Assembly (NCBI RefSeq): GCF_004027225.2
Contig: NC_044277.2
Location: 84,332,283 to 84,396,282 of the forward strand
Direction of reading: 5' to 3'
Source of the DNA: Strigops habroptila
Lineage: Eukaryota > Chordata > Aves > Psittaciformes > Psittacidae
DNA length: 64,000 nt
Part shown: positions 48,601-61,066 of the stretch, one piece after another
Layout: each line of letters opens with the position of its first letter
Position numbering within the stretch: the stretch's first letter is position 1
Notes under the pieces: model-generated
The model's database searches: none
What the model was told of the DNA's origin: nothing
What the model saw: the letters and a program-made list of their open reading frames with translations, nothing else
Position numbers and translations under genes: made by a program

Positions 48601-50806
48601 TTCCCGTTGTCACAAAATACAAGTTTACTCATTTTCTAACAAGTAAATCTCTGGGTCTTACATCTTCCATTATAATTCTTTACAGAGAGAGGAAACAGCA
48701 GCTATTGCCAACAACAGTGAACAAATCAACCTCAGAAGTACAAGATTACAGCTGCCCTACACCCTCCTCCCTACAAATTCTGTACCCTTCATTTAACATT
48801 GTATTGCCAAGTAAGATACATTATACACAAATGTGTTATATACATGTCTCTTTTCCCATGCCTTCTTAAAGGAATGATCAAAAATATCCTTCAACCGAGC
48901 TCTGTGGATCCCCAGACTGCAATGGTCCTTGTCAATGCCATTTACTTCAAAGGAGTGTGGGAGAAAGCATTTAAGGATGAAGAAACCCAGGCAGTGCCTT
49001 TCAAAATTACTGAGGTAAATGGGCATATATCACCTTAAAGGTGTCTTCTAGAATTTATGAAGAGAGTAGACAAGTTGTTATATAATCTTCCAGAACAAGA
49101 GCAATCAGTAGCTTTAATCAGAAGTGGCCATTTCTACAGTCTAAGAATAATCTTTATGAAAACTATATTATCTTATTTTGTTTTGCAGCAAGAAAACAGA
49201 CCCGTGCAGATGATGTATCAGTTTGGTTCATTTAAAGTGGCAGTGGTGGCTTCTGAGAAAATTAAGATCCTGGAGCTTCCATATACAAGTGGGCAGTTGA
49301 CCATGTTGGTGCTGTTGCCTGATGAAATCTCAGGCCTGGAGCAGGTATGGCCCTGGCAGTTGGGTTTCATAAAACCTTAAACACAGTGAAATTTAGGCCC
49401 TTCACAATAAAGTGATACTAAAACACTTCACCAGCACAGATCTGACCACTAGCAGCATGGGATTGTTGCATAGAAGCATGCAGTTGTCTCAATGGTCATG
49501 AAATAGTTTGTGCTGAGCATGGAGTGCTTAAGGAACTACTTTAGTGGGTTAATTATTGGTCACTGCAGAACAGATTCTTCTCAACTAAGCAGCTGTTACT
49601 CCAGCAGCTTGAACTCCAAAAGGTTTTAATATCTCCATTCCTGCATGTTGTGGAGCTTCCTGGGAGGTTCATGTTAGCTTTACTAGTTGCAATTATCATT
49701 TGGTTTGGCAGTGCTCAACATGCTTCCTTCATACCTTCAAAAATTAACTATCTAAATACTGAATATGAGAAGTACTGGAATGGTTAAAGCAATTTCAGAA
49801 AATAAAATGTATATGACATACTGTTGTTGATATGAACAGCATACAGGCACAGGATATTGTCATTAGCAGGGCTGTAGTTAGTCTGAATATGAAAGTTATG
49901 TAATAAATGAGAGTTCATTGAAATGTTTGTACAGTAATTCAAAGAGTTTAATTTATAAAAATGAAGAGGCTTTTGAGCACAGCTAAGTGTCCTCAGTGAT
50001 AAATGATAGTTCAGGTATGAGTGATTGGTTGCCATTAACACCTGGTTACTTGAAGGCCTTAAATGTAGCTAGAGCTTACAACTCAAAGGCATAGAATGTT
50101 GTTTGGAATATGTTTCACAAGAAAAGAAGATACACAGGGAAGAGCTTTAGATGAAATTTGCAGAGTAGCCATCTCATTAATAAAATTAATTGACAGTGAG
50201 ACTATTAAAAATAGAAAGCAGAAAAGCAGGACAGAAAAGAAAAAGTCATAGTTTGCTTTTCTCTCTTAGATACATTAATCTGTATATACCTAGAAATATG
50301 CCATGCTAAGAGCAGTCAGTTTAAAAAGAAAAACCAACCACTGGTACTGCATTGTCACAAAGGAAGTTATGCTCTCATCCCCTAGATCTCATTTGCTTGT
50401 CTCCTTGCAGCTTGAGAATGCAATCACCTTTGAAAAACTTACAGAGTGGACCAGTGCTGATATAATGGAAGAGAAGAAAATAAAAGTGTTCCTCCCACGC
50501 ATGAAAATTGAGGAAAAATATAACCTCACATCTGTCTTAGTGGCCTTGGGTATAACTGACCTGTTCAGCTCATCAGCCAATCTCTCTGGCATCTCTTCAG
50601 CAGAGAGCCTGAAGATGTCTGAAGCTGTCCATGAGGCATTCGTAGAAGTCTATGAAGCAGGCAGTGAGGTGGTAGGCTCATCAGGAGCTGGGTTGGAGGC
50701 TGCAAGTGACTCTGAAGAGTTTAGGGCTGACCACCCTTTCCTCTTCTTGATCAAGCACAACCCAACGAACAGCATCCTCTTCTTTGGCAGATGCTTTTCC
50801 CCTTAA
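45668..50806 (+). CDS. OVAL: Ovalbumin (SERPINB14), complete coding region
   Basis: Coding exons: 45668-45835, 46491-46541, 47130-47258, 47935-48052, 48872-49014, 49189-49344 and 50411-50806, with exon 2 starting at 45651. They give 386 aa with Met, the same as chicken. Ovalbumin is the main egg-white protein, a non-inhibitory storage serpin secreted by oviduct through an internal, uncleaved signal. Numbering without Met: the disulfide pair Cys73 (ESQC) and Cys120 (YLQC) is kept, the glycan site Asn292 (YNLT) is kept, and the reactive bond is Ala352-Ser353. Differences from chicken: Ser at P14 (339) instead of Arg; Thr68 instead of phospho-Ser68; Ser344 without Glu at +2; and only two free thiols (Cys11, Cys382) because positions 30 and 367 are not Cys. 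Intron 2 holds a 14-bp perfect hairpin. The 3' UTR carries an A24 run. Frames are intact. Confidence 0.97.
46376..46408. repeat. Perfect 14-bp hairpin in OVAL intron 2
   Basis: GTTTACTTCAAGCA (46376-46389) and its exact reverse complement TGCTTGAAGTAAAC (46395-46408) are separated by a 5-nt loop. It lies about 80 bp before the exon 3 acceptor, upstream of the polypyrimidine tract. Confidence 0.95.
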
Positions 50807-50932
50807 AGTGAAGAAAGCTGAATGAATTCCTCTCCCTCACAGCAAGACCCAAAGCACTGCAGTATCAAGGACAAAAAGAAATGCATACTCTCTCTCATCC
50901 ATATTTTCTAAAACCAAAAGCTTTTCTTTATC

Positions 50933-50956
50933 AAAAAAAAAAAAAAAAAAAAAAAA
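50933..50956 (+). repeat. A24 run in OVAL 3' UTR
   Basis: Twenty-four uninterrupted A residues lie 127 nt after the stop codon, inside the inferred 3' UTR. They could prime oligo(dT) internally and give false 3' ends in cDNA. Confidence 0.9.
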
Positions 50957-51516
50957 GGCAGAAAAAAGCAAAAAGCTCAATCGGAGAAAGTATGTCAAGA
51001 AAACAGAGGCCCTTTCCTTTCTGCAAGATGAAGAGTTAAGGGAATGAAAACTGGACCCAAAGAAAGCATGAGCATGAACAGAGATGTTTGTGGTGCAAGC
51101 TAACAGTAGTAGTGCCAAATCATCACAATGAAACAACACAGCCACAATTTATCAGCAGAAGTTTTGTGGGGGAAAAAAAAATTGCAGCATTCTAACTAAG
51201 CCAGGTTTCTCTATGGCCAGGCTTCATCATGACTCCTCTGGAACCAGTCACTCGAAAGCGCCCAGATTAAACTCTAGACTATCATCAACCATTCCTACTC
51301 TGACACAGCAACTGCCTTCTCTTTGTGCTCCTGATACTGTAAGGCTCTTCCTCCCCTTCTAAAGATGCATTATATAAATCTTGTAATTCATATTTCTCCT
51401 TAAATCTTTTTGGCTCAATCATCAAGACTAAATATGATATGTTCCTATTCAAATTGTTTTTCATGTATCCATATGTAAAGGGTCTTGCAAATGTACTCTT
51501 TTGTTCCTCTGATCAT

Positions 51517-51522
51517 AATAAA
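51517..51522 (+). terminator. OVAL: OVAL poly(A) signal
   Basis: AATAAA in CATAATAAAAACATGTTTAA matches the chicken ovalbumin mRNA 3' end as I recall it. Cleavage should fall near 51540, giving a 3' UTR of about 0.73 kb. Confidence 0.85.
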
Positions 51523-51562
51523 AACATGTTTAAGCACATGCATTTCATTTGGAGTCTTTCAA

Positions 51563-52413
51563 GTGCGCTCAGGATGGAGTAATCCTGGTTGAACATACAA
51601 ACTGCAGAAGATAGGCTGGAGAGCAGTCCTGCGGAAAGAGATCTGGGGGGTTGGGTTGATGGCAAGTTCAGTATGAGTCAACAGTGTGCCCTGGCAGCAA
51701 AAAGGGCCAACTGTGTCCTGGGGTGCATCAAAAACAACATAACCATTCAGTCAAGGGAGGTAATCATCCCATTCTAGAAAGCACTGGTGCGACCCCGCCT
51801 TGAGGACTGTGTGTAATTTTGGGTGCCTCAATACAGGAAGGAATATCTGAGGTCTCTTGGTTTGTTCATCTTGGAGAAGGCCGAGGGGTGACCACATCAC
51901 AGTCTATAACTTCTACAAGGGGGGCAGTGGAGAGGGAGGTGCTGATCTCCTCTCTCTGGTGGCCACCAATAGGACACAAGGAAATCATAGAATCGTAGAA
52001 TACCAGGTTGGAAGGGACCTCAGGGATCATCTGGTCCAATCTTTCTTGGCAAAAGCAAAGTCTAGACAGGATGTTCCAGCACCCTGCCCAGCTGAACCTT
52101 GAACATGTCCATTGCTGGGGAATTCACCACTTCCCTGGGGAGATTGTTCCAGTGGCTGATTGTTCTGGAATGAAACTGAGTCACAGAAAGTTCAGATGGG
52201 ACATTAGAAAAAGGTTCTTCCCTGAGATGGTGGTGAGTCACTGGAACAGGGTCCCTGGGGAAAGGGGTCATGGCACCAAGACTGTCAGAGTTTAAGGGAT
52301 GTCTGGACAATGCTCTTAATCATATGGTTTAATTTTAGGTAGTCCTGTGAGGATCAGGGAGTTGGACTTGATGATCCTTATGGGTCCCTTCCAACTTGAG
52401 ATATTCATGATTC
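51563..52413 (+). repeat. Nested CR1 composite just downstream of OVAL
   Basis: Outer CR1 on the plus strand runs from about 51563 and is interrupted by a minus-strand CR1 3' end (about 51984-52170, starting TCATAGAATCGTAGAATACC). It then resumes to the terminus near 52413. 51847-52413 is the near-perfect reverse complement of 40205-40776. Compared with that copy, part of the outer element is missing or different beyond 51847. It starts only about 20-25 bp after the predicted OVAL cleavage site. Confidence 0.9.
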
Positions 52414-55400
52414 TTTTATCAGAGTTGGTTCATTGCTTACAGAGAGATAAGGAATGAGAATCTGTCCTAACTCTTGGCAAAGATACAATGTTGAGACCAA
52501 TTTTTCTGCCAGGAATGGATCCACATGACCCATATAACCTCATGCATGCAATTCAAACCAGTCAGATATAACACTTCCAGCACAAACCATGATTCATCCC
52601 GTCTCTCTGAAACAAGAGCTGATAAGCACTTTGGAAGGCAGCTGAATACATGCAGAATCTACATCCTTCTGAGGCACAGCACTTCCTTAAAGAACACATG
52701 TGAATGGGAAATGGGAAGGAGTTTTCTAACTATCTTTGTGATGTTTATAAAGCTTTATAGGCTCTTACTTTGCAACTAAAGAGAATAATCATGCTAAGAG
52801 AAGCAATGTTTATGGCAAGTTATAGTTTGTCTCTAATGAATTATTCTTCCCTTTGTCACTGAAGCAAGAAAGGAAACAGACCTGTAAGAACTGTTGCGGA
52901 GAAGTACCAGAAGAGTGAAAGAGAAAGGTTTTGGGGAATTAAGTTACTGTAAGAAAGCTATGCTATTTCCTGACTCTAGTATGCACAGCATGGCACCAGT
53001 GTTGGGTGGTCTGTGGTGGTATGTTTTACTTGTTTTAGTTCCAAGATAACACATATTTTGGCAGGTCCTAGGGAGCATAATTTGCTGGTAGCAAATATGA
53101 TCTTGCAAAAGAAGGAAAATTATATGACACTTCCTTCACTGGTGCATAAATAGTTCAAATAATTTCCTTCACTTTCCTGTACATTAGTCTATTGCTGGTC
53201 AGGAGATATCAAATGGGGGAATTTATCGTAAGAGAGCTAATAATTTGTTTACTATTGTCCTGGAGTTTCTGTTGATGTGGCCATGGAAATAGGGCATCTA
53301 AAATCCTCAGGACACTTAATTTTCAGTAGCTATGTTCTAAAACTGCACTATTTCTTGGTTGTTGTAGTTCTTAACAATTAAAACATACTTCTTCACAAAT
53401 GGAAGAGACAAAGAAATACATCTGCTCCTCTATGTAGACAGATAGATTCAGTGCTGCTTCCTGATTTCTGCTGACTTCTCCTGCCAGCACAAAACGAGTA
53501 GTCATATTCTTCTCCTCAGTAGTCACTTGCTTAAGCAGCTGTGCAGTCCATCCATCTCTAGTACACAAACAAAAAATACCAAACCAAACCAGCCCCATGC
53601 ATTCTCAGTCCTATGTTTTCAGAGACTGAAAGCTTTGAAACTGTTCTGGGACTTGGCAAATCACACACCCACTAATGAATGGATGCTGGAGTCCTCAAAT
53701 CTCAGACAGATAAGTATTTGTCTAACAGCTAAAAACTTCAACAGCCTTCCACACCTGAGGCACTGTAGTTTCTGTAATAACAGGCCTCACCTAAAGAACA
53801 GGCTTCTTAAGGAGAAGCCTGGATGTAGTCCCAAGTTGGGTGGCAGATATGAGACCTCCAACATCCCACATGGAACAAGTCCTCTCCTTTGTGCCAACAG
53901 AGGAGGCTACAACTTTTTCTCTGTATCCCCAAATGAGCAAAATAGTCAGCACCATGTCCCAGAGACTTTGGCTCTCTGCTCTGTCATGAAGTACAGGTGG
54001 ATTACCCTTTCTTTTACCCCCAGTATGTCTTTCAGCAGAAGTACGGAAGAAGGCTCAGGCTTACAGCTTTAGGACCTGTCATAAGAGGCTGTCATAAAGC
54101 ACATGGGGTGCTTTACCACCACACCCCATGTGTGTTTGTAATTTCATATGTGCAGAGACACAACTAATTCAAAGGATTAGTAAGTTTTGCAGATACAAGA
54201 CCACACTTGTTTGGTTGCCTGCAGTCTTTCAATGGGAAGGTAATTCACGTAATGAGTTTCCATAGAGATGACAGAATTTGCCCCTAAGGCCCTACTGTTT
54301 ATTCCAGTCCAAATTCTTCAAATACATAAAAATGTAAGTAATATTGCTCAGTTGAAAAGAGTCAGTTACTTGCAAAACTCCTGAAGTTCACACAGTTAGA
54401 GAGTAACTTCAGTTGGAATGAGCAGCTGACAGTCATTTGCTCCTAGCTTCAGATATATACCAGGTTGCTCAGGGCCCTTCCCAGTCAGATGTTGCATATC
54501 TGCAATGGTGGAGAATCCACGATGTTCTGATTAATTTCATTTTAAACATAAATCCAAACCTCGCTAATGTAGAAGTAGTGTAAGCCATTCAGCCAGCTTA
54601 GCTTTTCTCTCACCCAATGAAAGTTGGCCACATGTGAGAATGAGTCCCACGAGTTCCTTTAACCTTGATTCTCCCATGGATATCCCACAAAGGTCTCACT
54701 GTCTCTCATAACTTTTAATGCTCTTGGAGCCAAAGTCATACAGAATATCTCTAAATCTCAAACAGTGCTTAGCCACTTTGTGAATAGCAAATTCCTAGGA
54801 TGGTCAATGCTTAGGAGCAATGGTGAGATAACACACAGGTAGCTTCATGCTACACATTTTTAGTCCCAGCCCCATAATTTATATTTTGTCTCCACTTTAT
54901 TATATGTGGATATCAATAGTTTGTACCTGGCCTCCCTTTCTTCACTGTTATACTCTTAAACATCACAAGATAAAGACTTTAATACCATACAGTCTTAACT
55001 GTCCTGTGACACGAGCAAACACTCACAATTGCATGCTACTCCTGGGAAAAAAAAAGATTCCAAACTAATTATGAGCTTTTATTTTTATAACTCACACAGC
55101 ACTTCCCTGATTTTTCTAAATGCTATCAATAGCAATCCACAGTTTAACATCAGTGCAGGCAAACAATGAACTTCTATTACCATCACCTTTCAGACAAGCC
55201 AATCCTTACAGTGGAAGGCTGACTTCTTAGTCACACAGGTAAGATTCCAGGGTTGTGGCTCTAATGAGAAATCATTATGGAGAATAGTGAGGTGTCAGAT
55301 GCATTCCTGTAAAGAAAGCATAGATATAGGAAATAAAGGCGAACAAAGAGGGAGAAGGAGGAATCATTAAACTTCACAGGGCTGTGTGTAAGAGCAGTTC

Positions 55401-55430
55401 CACTTTCCTTTCCTCTTTTCTCTTTCATTC
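52414..55430. other. Intergenic region downstream of OVAL, first part
   Basis: No gene or named repeat was recognised. A small hairpin (CACATGGGGTG with CACCCCATGTG) lies at about 54099-54133. A 181-codon open frame at 53527-54072 shows no domain and is probably chance. Confidence 0.45.
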
Positions 55431-55452
55431 TGCCCCATCTCTCTTGGGGACC

Positions 55453-56597
55453 TTGAGACCTGACATCCTTTTACATGGTTCAAGTTAGCAAGCTTTTTGT
55501 AACAGTGACCAAGTAGAAATTAATGACATGATACATGACAGGTAAGACAAGATGAAATCATGTTCCTTTCTGCTCTCAGACAGAATTCTGTCTGAGACAG
55601 GTTCATTGCTATCCAGTAGCTCACTTCCCCCAAGGTGCTGACTATCCCCACCCTCACCATGTCCTCCTGTATCTTCCTTGCCCTTCAGCAATTTCTATCT
55701 GTTTCTTGGGCCAGTGAGGGAAAGGGGCAGGGCTGGAGTCAAGCCTTGTTTCTAAGAGGAGAAATGTCAGGGAGAGGAAGGTTCAGGACTAAGGAAGAAA
55801 GTGGGCGGAGTGTTGCCACTCCTACTGCCTAGAGGAATCATCTGCCATGCAGTAAGGCTGTGTCAGAGTCCAAGCTGAATTTCAGCTGCACCTGCAGGAG
55901 GTGGGGTGATGGCCCATTCTTCCAGCCACAGAGAGCAAGTGCTCTGCCTCTTCTTACACATACTCTGCTAAGTTTCCTTAGCCTGATGTTGCCTCTGTAC
56001 CGCTGAATTCAAATTAGTCTTGGTCTACAGCTTGGTCTGTACATGTTCCCAGACAAGGAATTGGCAACCACAGAAGCAAGGGTTATAAAGAAAGCCTCGG
56101 AAGATAAAGCCAAAGCTCTAGAATATGAAGGGAGACAAATCAAGAAGAAAGAAAATTCTAAAGCAGCTGAAAAGGACAATTGCACTAGTTTTAAACTACA
56201 CAAAGAGAGTTCTGCTTTTGGCTTTGAAAGAGCTAAAAGAGTCGGAAATACCAATCCAAAAGATAATGAAGCCATGAAGATCTGCATACAGCTGAATCAC
56301 AACTGGAAAGGGCAGCTCCAAAGAGCTTGGAAGTGCTGTGGTAAAGAAGAGCAGATGGTCATCAGGGTATTTTAAAGTAAGACCCTCAGTGCATTACCAT
56401 GCAGGTTCACACTTTTGTATATCTCACAAAAGCTTAAGGAATAAAATCAAAACTTTCTGTCTCATTCTGTCTGAGAGCAGAAAGGAACACAATATCATCT
56501 TGTCTTACCTGTCATGTATCATGCCATTAATTTCTACTTGTCACTGTTACAAAAAGCTTGCTAACTTGAACCATGTAAAAGGATGTCACGTCTCAAG
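55453..56597. repeat. Inverted repeat pair, 134-bp arms, ~880-bp spacer
   Basis: The left arm 55453-55586 and right arm 56464-56597 are reverse complements with about six differences. A further short match (CCCATCTCTC) follows outside after an indel (near 55434 and 56632). The left arm runs into a perfect 24-bp palindrome (55574-55597, centre GAATTC). It may be a non-autonomous DNA element with long terminal inverted repeats or a template-switch inverted duplication. No transposase reading frame is recognisable in the spacer. Confidence 0.85.
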
Positions 56598-56645
56598 AGA
56601 CTGAGCTGCTTTGTGCAACAGGCAAAGAACATGAGAGATGGGAAG

Positions 56646-59600
56646 ATGTAAGAAACTTTCAATGGCAAAGGCATTGGTAAGACATGTTCAAATAATGCTA
56701 ATGACATTCCACCTCAACCATGGTCCTTGCCAGTCTGAGAGGGAAATTCCATCCCAGGCCCCCTTTTGGGAGTTACTTTCTTCCAGAACAAAGGTTTATT
56801 GCCTTTGTATGTGCACTTAACCAGGTAGTTCAGATCAGTCCCAACGGTAGCCTAAAAAGCATGAAATTACAAAGAGCCAGTAGGTGCCAAGCAGCTCAGT
56901 GAACAGCTAAGATATCCAGTACACTTCCACAAGTGAGTATTGGGAAAATTCTCCTTATGAAACTTCTGAAAAAACCAACTGCCTTGTGAAATTCCTGGTC
57001 ATTTCACCAGGCAAGAATATTTGCAGTGGAGCTATATGAAAAAAATAGCAAATGTTTAAATGGGTTTCTTAAAAGAGAGCATTTCCTCTATACCCTGCTC
57101 TTGCATATCAGCACAAGGCTCCTGCTTAGGATGCACTCTTGTTCAGAAACGTGGTTTGAAGATACATTGACTTGATAGTCACATTGTTCACCCCACAACA
57201 TGGCACATCTTGCACTATACCACTGTGGCCTGGGAAACTCCCATTTATGCAAAGCAGGGATCAGCTTTCTGATTCAGTAGTTGTGCAGCTGACGTACAGT
57301 TACACCCTTTGAGAGATTTCTTTAGAAAAATGACAAGTTTCAGCTAAAGTGCGTACAAGCCACATGTCATTACTCACGATGCGGTACTGTGTATCACGAT
57401 TGAGAAATTCTGGCCACTCTTCATATTTTTGATGTTGACCTGGGATACTTTATAAATGCTCACCACCTGCGTCATTCGAAGGAAAGCTGTACCCTTGTGT
57501 ATGTGAAAACCCTGTGCATATTCATGAACAGATAAACTATGTCTTTTCAGATATAGAGATCAGTCCTTTCTCAGAAGTGTTGCGCTTCTTAACAGAGACA
57601 GAACAAACACCACTTTTATTAATTACAGTGTCTAAGCCAAAGCATGTAGAAATAATAGTAAAGTATGATGAATTGAGCCAGTACTGTCAAATTTCACCAC
57701 ACCTTTGCTTTCTGCAGGTGTGGAGCAAATATCTCAATAATATTTATACAGGAACTTCACCACACCCTCTGGAAACTCATACAGTTTTAAATACTGTTAG
57801 AATATGTCAGCAAGGATTGCTTGGCAAGGGAAGGCTTGCAAACTTACTCCTAGGAGGTACACAACAGATAAATATCTACTCTGTTTCAAAATAAAGACAC
57901 GTGTATTCTCAACCAAAGCCTTAAAAGGAAAAAAGATATCCAAAGAACCAATCTCTCAAAAACTATTTGAGATTTCAGGGTAGTATAAACTTATCCTAAA
58001 TAAATATCTGTTACAGTACAAACCAAAATCTGTTGTAACCAGTCTAGGTGATGCATATAACTTATTATTTTTTTCTTTTAGCTGACAAGGTTAGGAAAAG
58101 CTCATGCCATGCTCTCAATTACATCATGACAGAGGCATGACCCAGATGAGTGTCTTCCTTAGGACAGAAAAGTATTTAGTCACTCAGCACCCTCACTATT
58201 TTCTGCTGCTCTGCCCCTGTCCTCCCTACAGTTTTTAACTTTAAATCACACAGAGATTTAGAGAAAAATACATCAAGGATTAATTTAATCAGGGACTAAA
58301 ATATTCTCAGATTTCAAAACCTTTCTCCTCCCCATCATTGTATCTCTGACATCCTTTTAAGGGGTTTGGGACATTTAAAATCCTTTCATGTTTATAACCT
58401 ACTGGCCTGCTCTGGCTGAGCCAAAAACCTGAATAGAGTGATCTGCTGACCGAACCAGGAATTCTTCCCTCCCAGGTAAATAAACAGTGCTTATACTGGT
58501 GAAAAAATATTTGAAGATGTCAGGGAAACTGAAAAGCTTTTCTTCAAACATCACTTTTCCTTTTGATCTACCTGAAATAAAGAACATATTAGTTTTGATT
58601 TAAATCAGATTTCCAAAAGCTATATAGAGTTGATAGCTAAAATATACTACCAATGAACATGAAAACCAGCCATGGAAAGTTGTATCCTAAAATACTGTGT
58701 GAAAGCAGAAGCTACCATTTTTCTGTGACAGAAAGTCTTTCTCTCAAGACCCTCAAGAGCCTTTATAGAGCTCTTTATTATGTTCTGTTTAGACACCAAG
58801 TATTTCACCTACTCCTGAATCCAGGTGCTAATGAACAGAACAACGCACTGCGTAAGAAAGTCGAAATGACTTGTGCTAAGTTATACTGAAACTGGAGGAA
58901 AACAAAATGCATTTGATAGCTTAAATCTGGCCACAGCACTGATATTCTGCCAGCATTTGTCCTGACCAAATATAAACATGAATGACTACAGTGAGAGAGC
59001 CCACAGGCTTACTTCCCTCAGGAAGGGTACTATTAACACAAATATAAGTCTTCTAGTGTGCTGATGTGTTGACTTAGTATAGAGTGGGAGTGAGACTACC
59101 GCTGCTCCTGAGTCAGAAATAGCACCACCCATTGAACTGAGTCCTTTGGTGGTGCTACTTCAAAAGGATATTGGAAAACGTTATCACGTTGATTTAGCAT
59201 ATGTTGTCCTTTGAGACGAGTATAATTTTAGTTACTCAGTATGCTTTTTTTGGTTTTGGCTAATAACCAGCCATGCCATTCAAGAAGTGTTTTAAAAAGG
59301 AAGCTTTAAAATCCTGTACAGAGGCACAAGCCTCTCATTCCCTCTAGCCCAGCGTTTCTGCATAAGCGGAACACCTCAGGCACTTCTTGTAAAGCAGCAA
59401 GCAATATTACAAGTTAGCAAATTAAATTCACCCATTTAAAAACCAGAAAATCCACAGTAATTTCTCTAAGGGATAAAGTCTATACAGTGTTATCTATCAC
59501 TCATTCAACAATATGGCTAAATTTGCAAAGATTACACAAATCATTTAGCTTTGGGAATGACTTAAGGCCAATGTAAACAGATTACAACTTTCCCAGGCAT

Positions 59601-60960
59601 GATGGAAGCAATTAATTATGCAGTGAACACCTCTCCTACGCTATGTTGCTCTCTGCAAAACCTAACAGATGCATCTAATTATAACTCACCTGCTGGTTTT
59701 GTGTATCTACAACTTCAAAAGACCCAACAGACAGGAAAACCATTTGATTAAAGTCATGCAGTTCCTCACAGGTAGGAAAGCAACTTTAACAAAGCCTTCG
59801 GTTCCCAGATTGTATCGATGCAAAAGGGTCACCATTGGCAAGGGACTCTGTGCAGCTGCATCCTCCTGTGTCCTACACCAAATTTTGCAGTTACTCCCAT
59901 GGCTCTTTCCTCATTACAGAGTCTTCTGTACCAGCCACTGACATTACAGTTGAAGTGCATCTTAAATGTATACTTGTAGGCAGCAGGTCAGAAAGAAGCT
60001 CTCAGAAGGCAGTTTATGCTGAGGAGATAGACTTTGAGAGTGAGTCTTGCTCAGCATTGAGGAGGCAGTTGCAAATAGACAAGCAGCTTACAAGGAGGTC
60101 TTCAAGGTGGTGTCATCAACAGCGCAGAGCGGTAGGGAATGAAATAAAGGGCAAGGGTAGGATTACACAGGTGTTTTCAGTTAGGGGTTAGAGAGGGGAT
60201 GGACAGCTACAAAAAAGACAACAGAGGAAAGGACAGCATGACTGCAAGGAGAATCAGGGAAGGAGGTGTTCTAGTAGCCAGAACAAGAGAGAGAAAAAAA
60301 AAAAAAAAAAAGACAATTTGACAGAATATCCATTTATGGAATGGAAAGTAAGGAAAAGCTGAGGTGCTTCACTGGTCAAACAGCAGCTTTCAGATTAGGG
60401 TAGGGAAACAGAAGCAGAAGAGAAATAAAGTCAAATCTAAGACCCACACCAGGTTCTAGTCACCAGTGATTATAAAAGCAAAGGTCTGGTGCCTGTTTCT
60501 CAACCTTTACTATCTCACGGTGACAACATGTCCCTGGTTGTACAGTCTTAGAATATTCTGAGATTAACAAAATCTATTTTTCTAAAATGGAAACCCACCA
60601 GGAGCGACAAATATTTTCTCAATAGGAAATAGACAATAGAAAAACTCAAATATAAGAAGTCACTGTCTTTTGTCTGTTCAATTAATTCATCTAATTTCAA
60701 TTAGGCGAATCATAAAAGAAGTATGCCAGCAACTGCAATTTTAAAACCCTCCAAACCACGAAAGAAAAGTTTAAAGTAGTGTGGGTTCAAGTTGTTACTA
60801 GCCTGTTGCCAGAAAGGTGTTTATAGAAATACTTGTGCAGTCAGTTTTGTAAGTTTCTTGTATGGTATCATTCTCACCATCACTTCACATCCTACTCTGA
60901 GATGATTCAGTTCTTCTGAATGTGGGATGTGGCCTACAGGGCAGATTAAATTGCACAGTC
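56646..60960. other. Intergenic region before the SERPINB2-like gene
   Basis: No gene was recognised. An A18 run lies at 60294-60311, preceded by purine-rich sequence. Short open frames (for example 57514-57894) lack family signal. No CR1 terminus was seen here, in contrast to the ovalbumin block. Confidence 0.45.
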
Positions 60961-60961
60961 A

Positions 60962-60989
60962 TGAGTCATAAGAACGGTCCACTATAAAT
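60962..60989 (+). promoter_or_regulatory. Candidate promoter of the SERPINB2-like gene: AP-1 site and TATA box
   Basis: A consensus AP-1 site TGAGTCA (60962-60968) is followed 14 bp later by TATAAAT (60983-60989). Human SERPINB2 is known to be driven through AP-1 sites and a TATA box, so the arrangement fits. There is no independent support for the start site. Confidence 0.45.
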
Positions 60990-61012
60990 TCTCTCTACCC
61001 TCCATGTGAACT

Positions 61013-61066
61013 GCAGAAACCTTGGAGACAGCCAGAACAGCAGTGTTCCTCCCTGCACAAAACAAG
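61013..61066 (+). other. Candidate leader exon of the SERPINB2-like gene
   Basis: Sequence about 30 bp after the TATA box runs to ACAAAACAAG before a GTACTG donor. The acceptor at 62146/62147 would give a 1.08-kb intron, similar to the first introns of the ovalbumin genes. It is inferred only from position and splice signals. Confidence 0.35.

Noticed and set aside
52062-52310. Minus-strand open frame downstream of OVAL
   Set aside because: It is CR1 3' sequence read in reverse, not a gene.
53527-54072. 181-codon open reading frame downstream of OVAL
   Set aside because: No family signal; low-complexity Ser/Asn/Leu mix as expected from random translation.
56043-56375. Lys-rich 110-codon frame inside the inverted-repeat pair
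   Set aside because: Lysine richness follows from A-rich DNA; no transposase or other motif is visible. Kept only as a note to the repeat.
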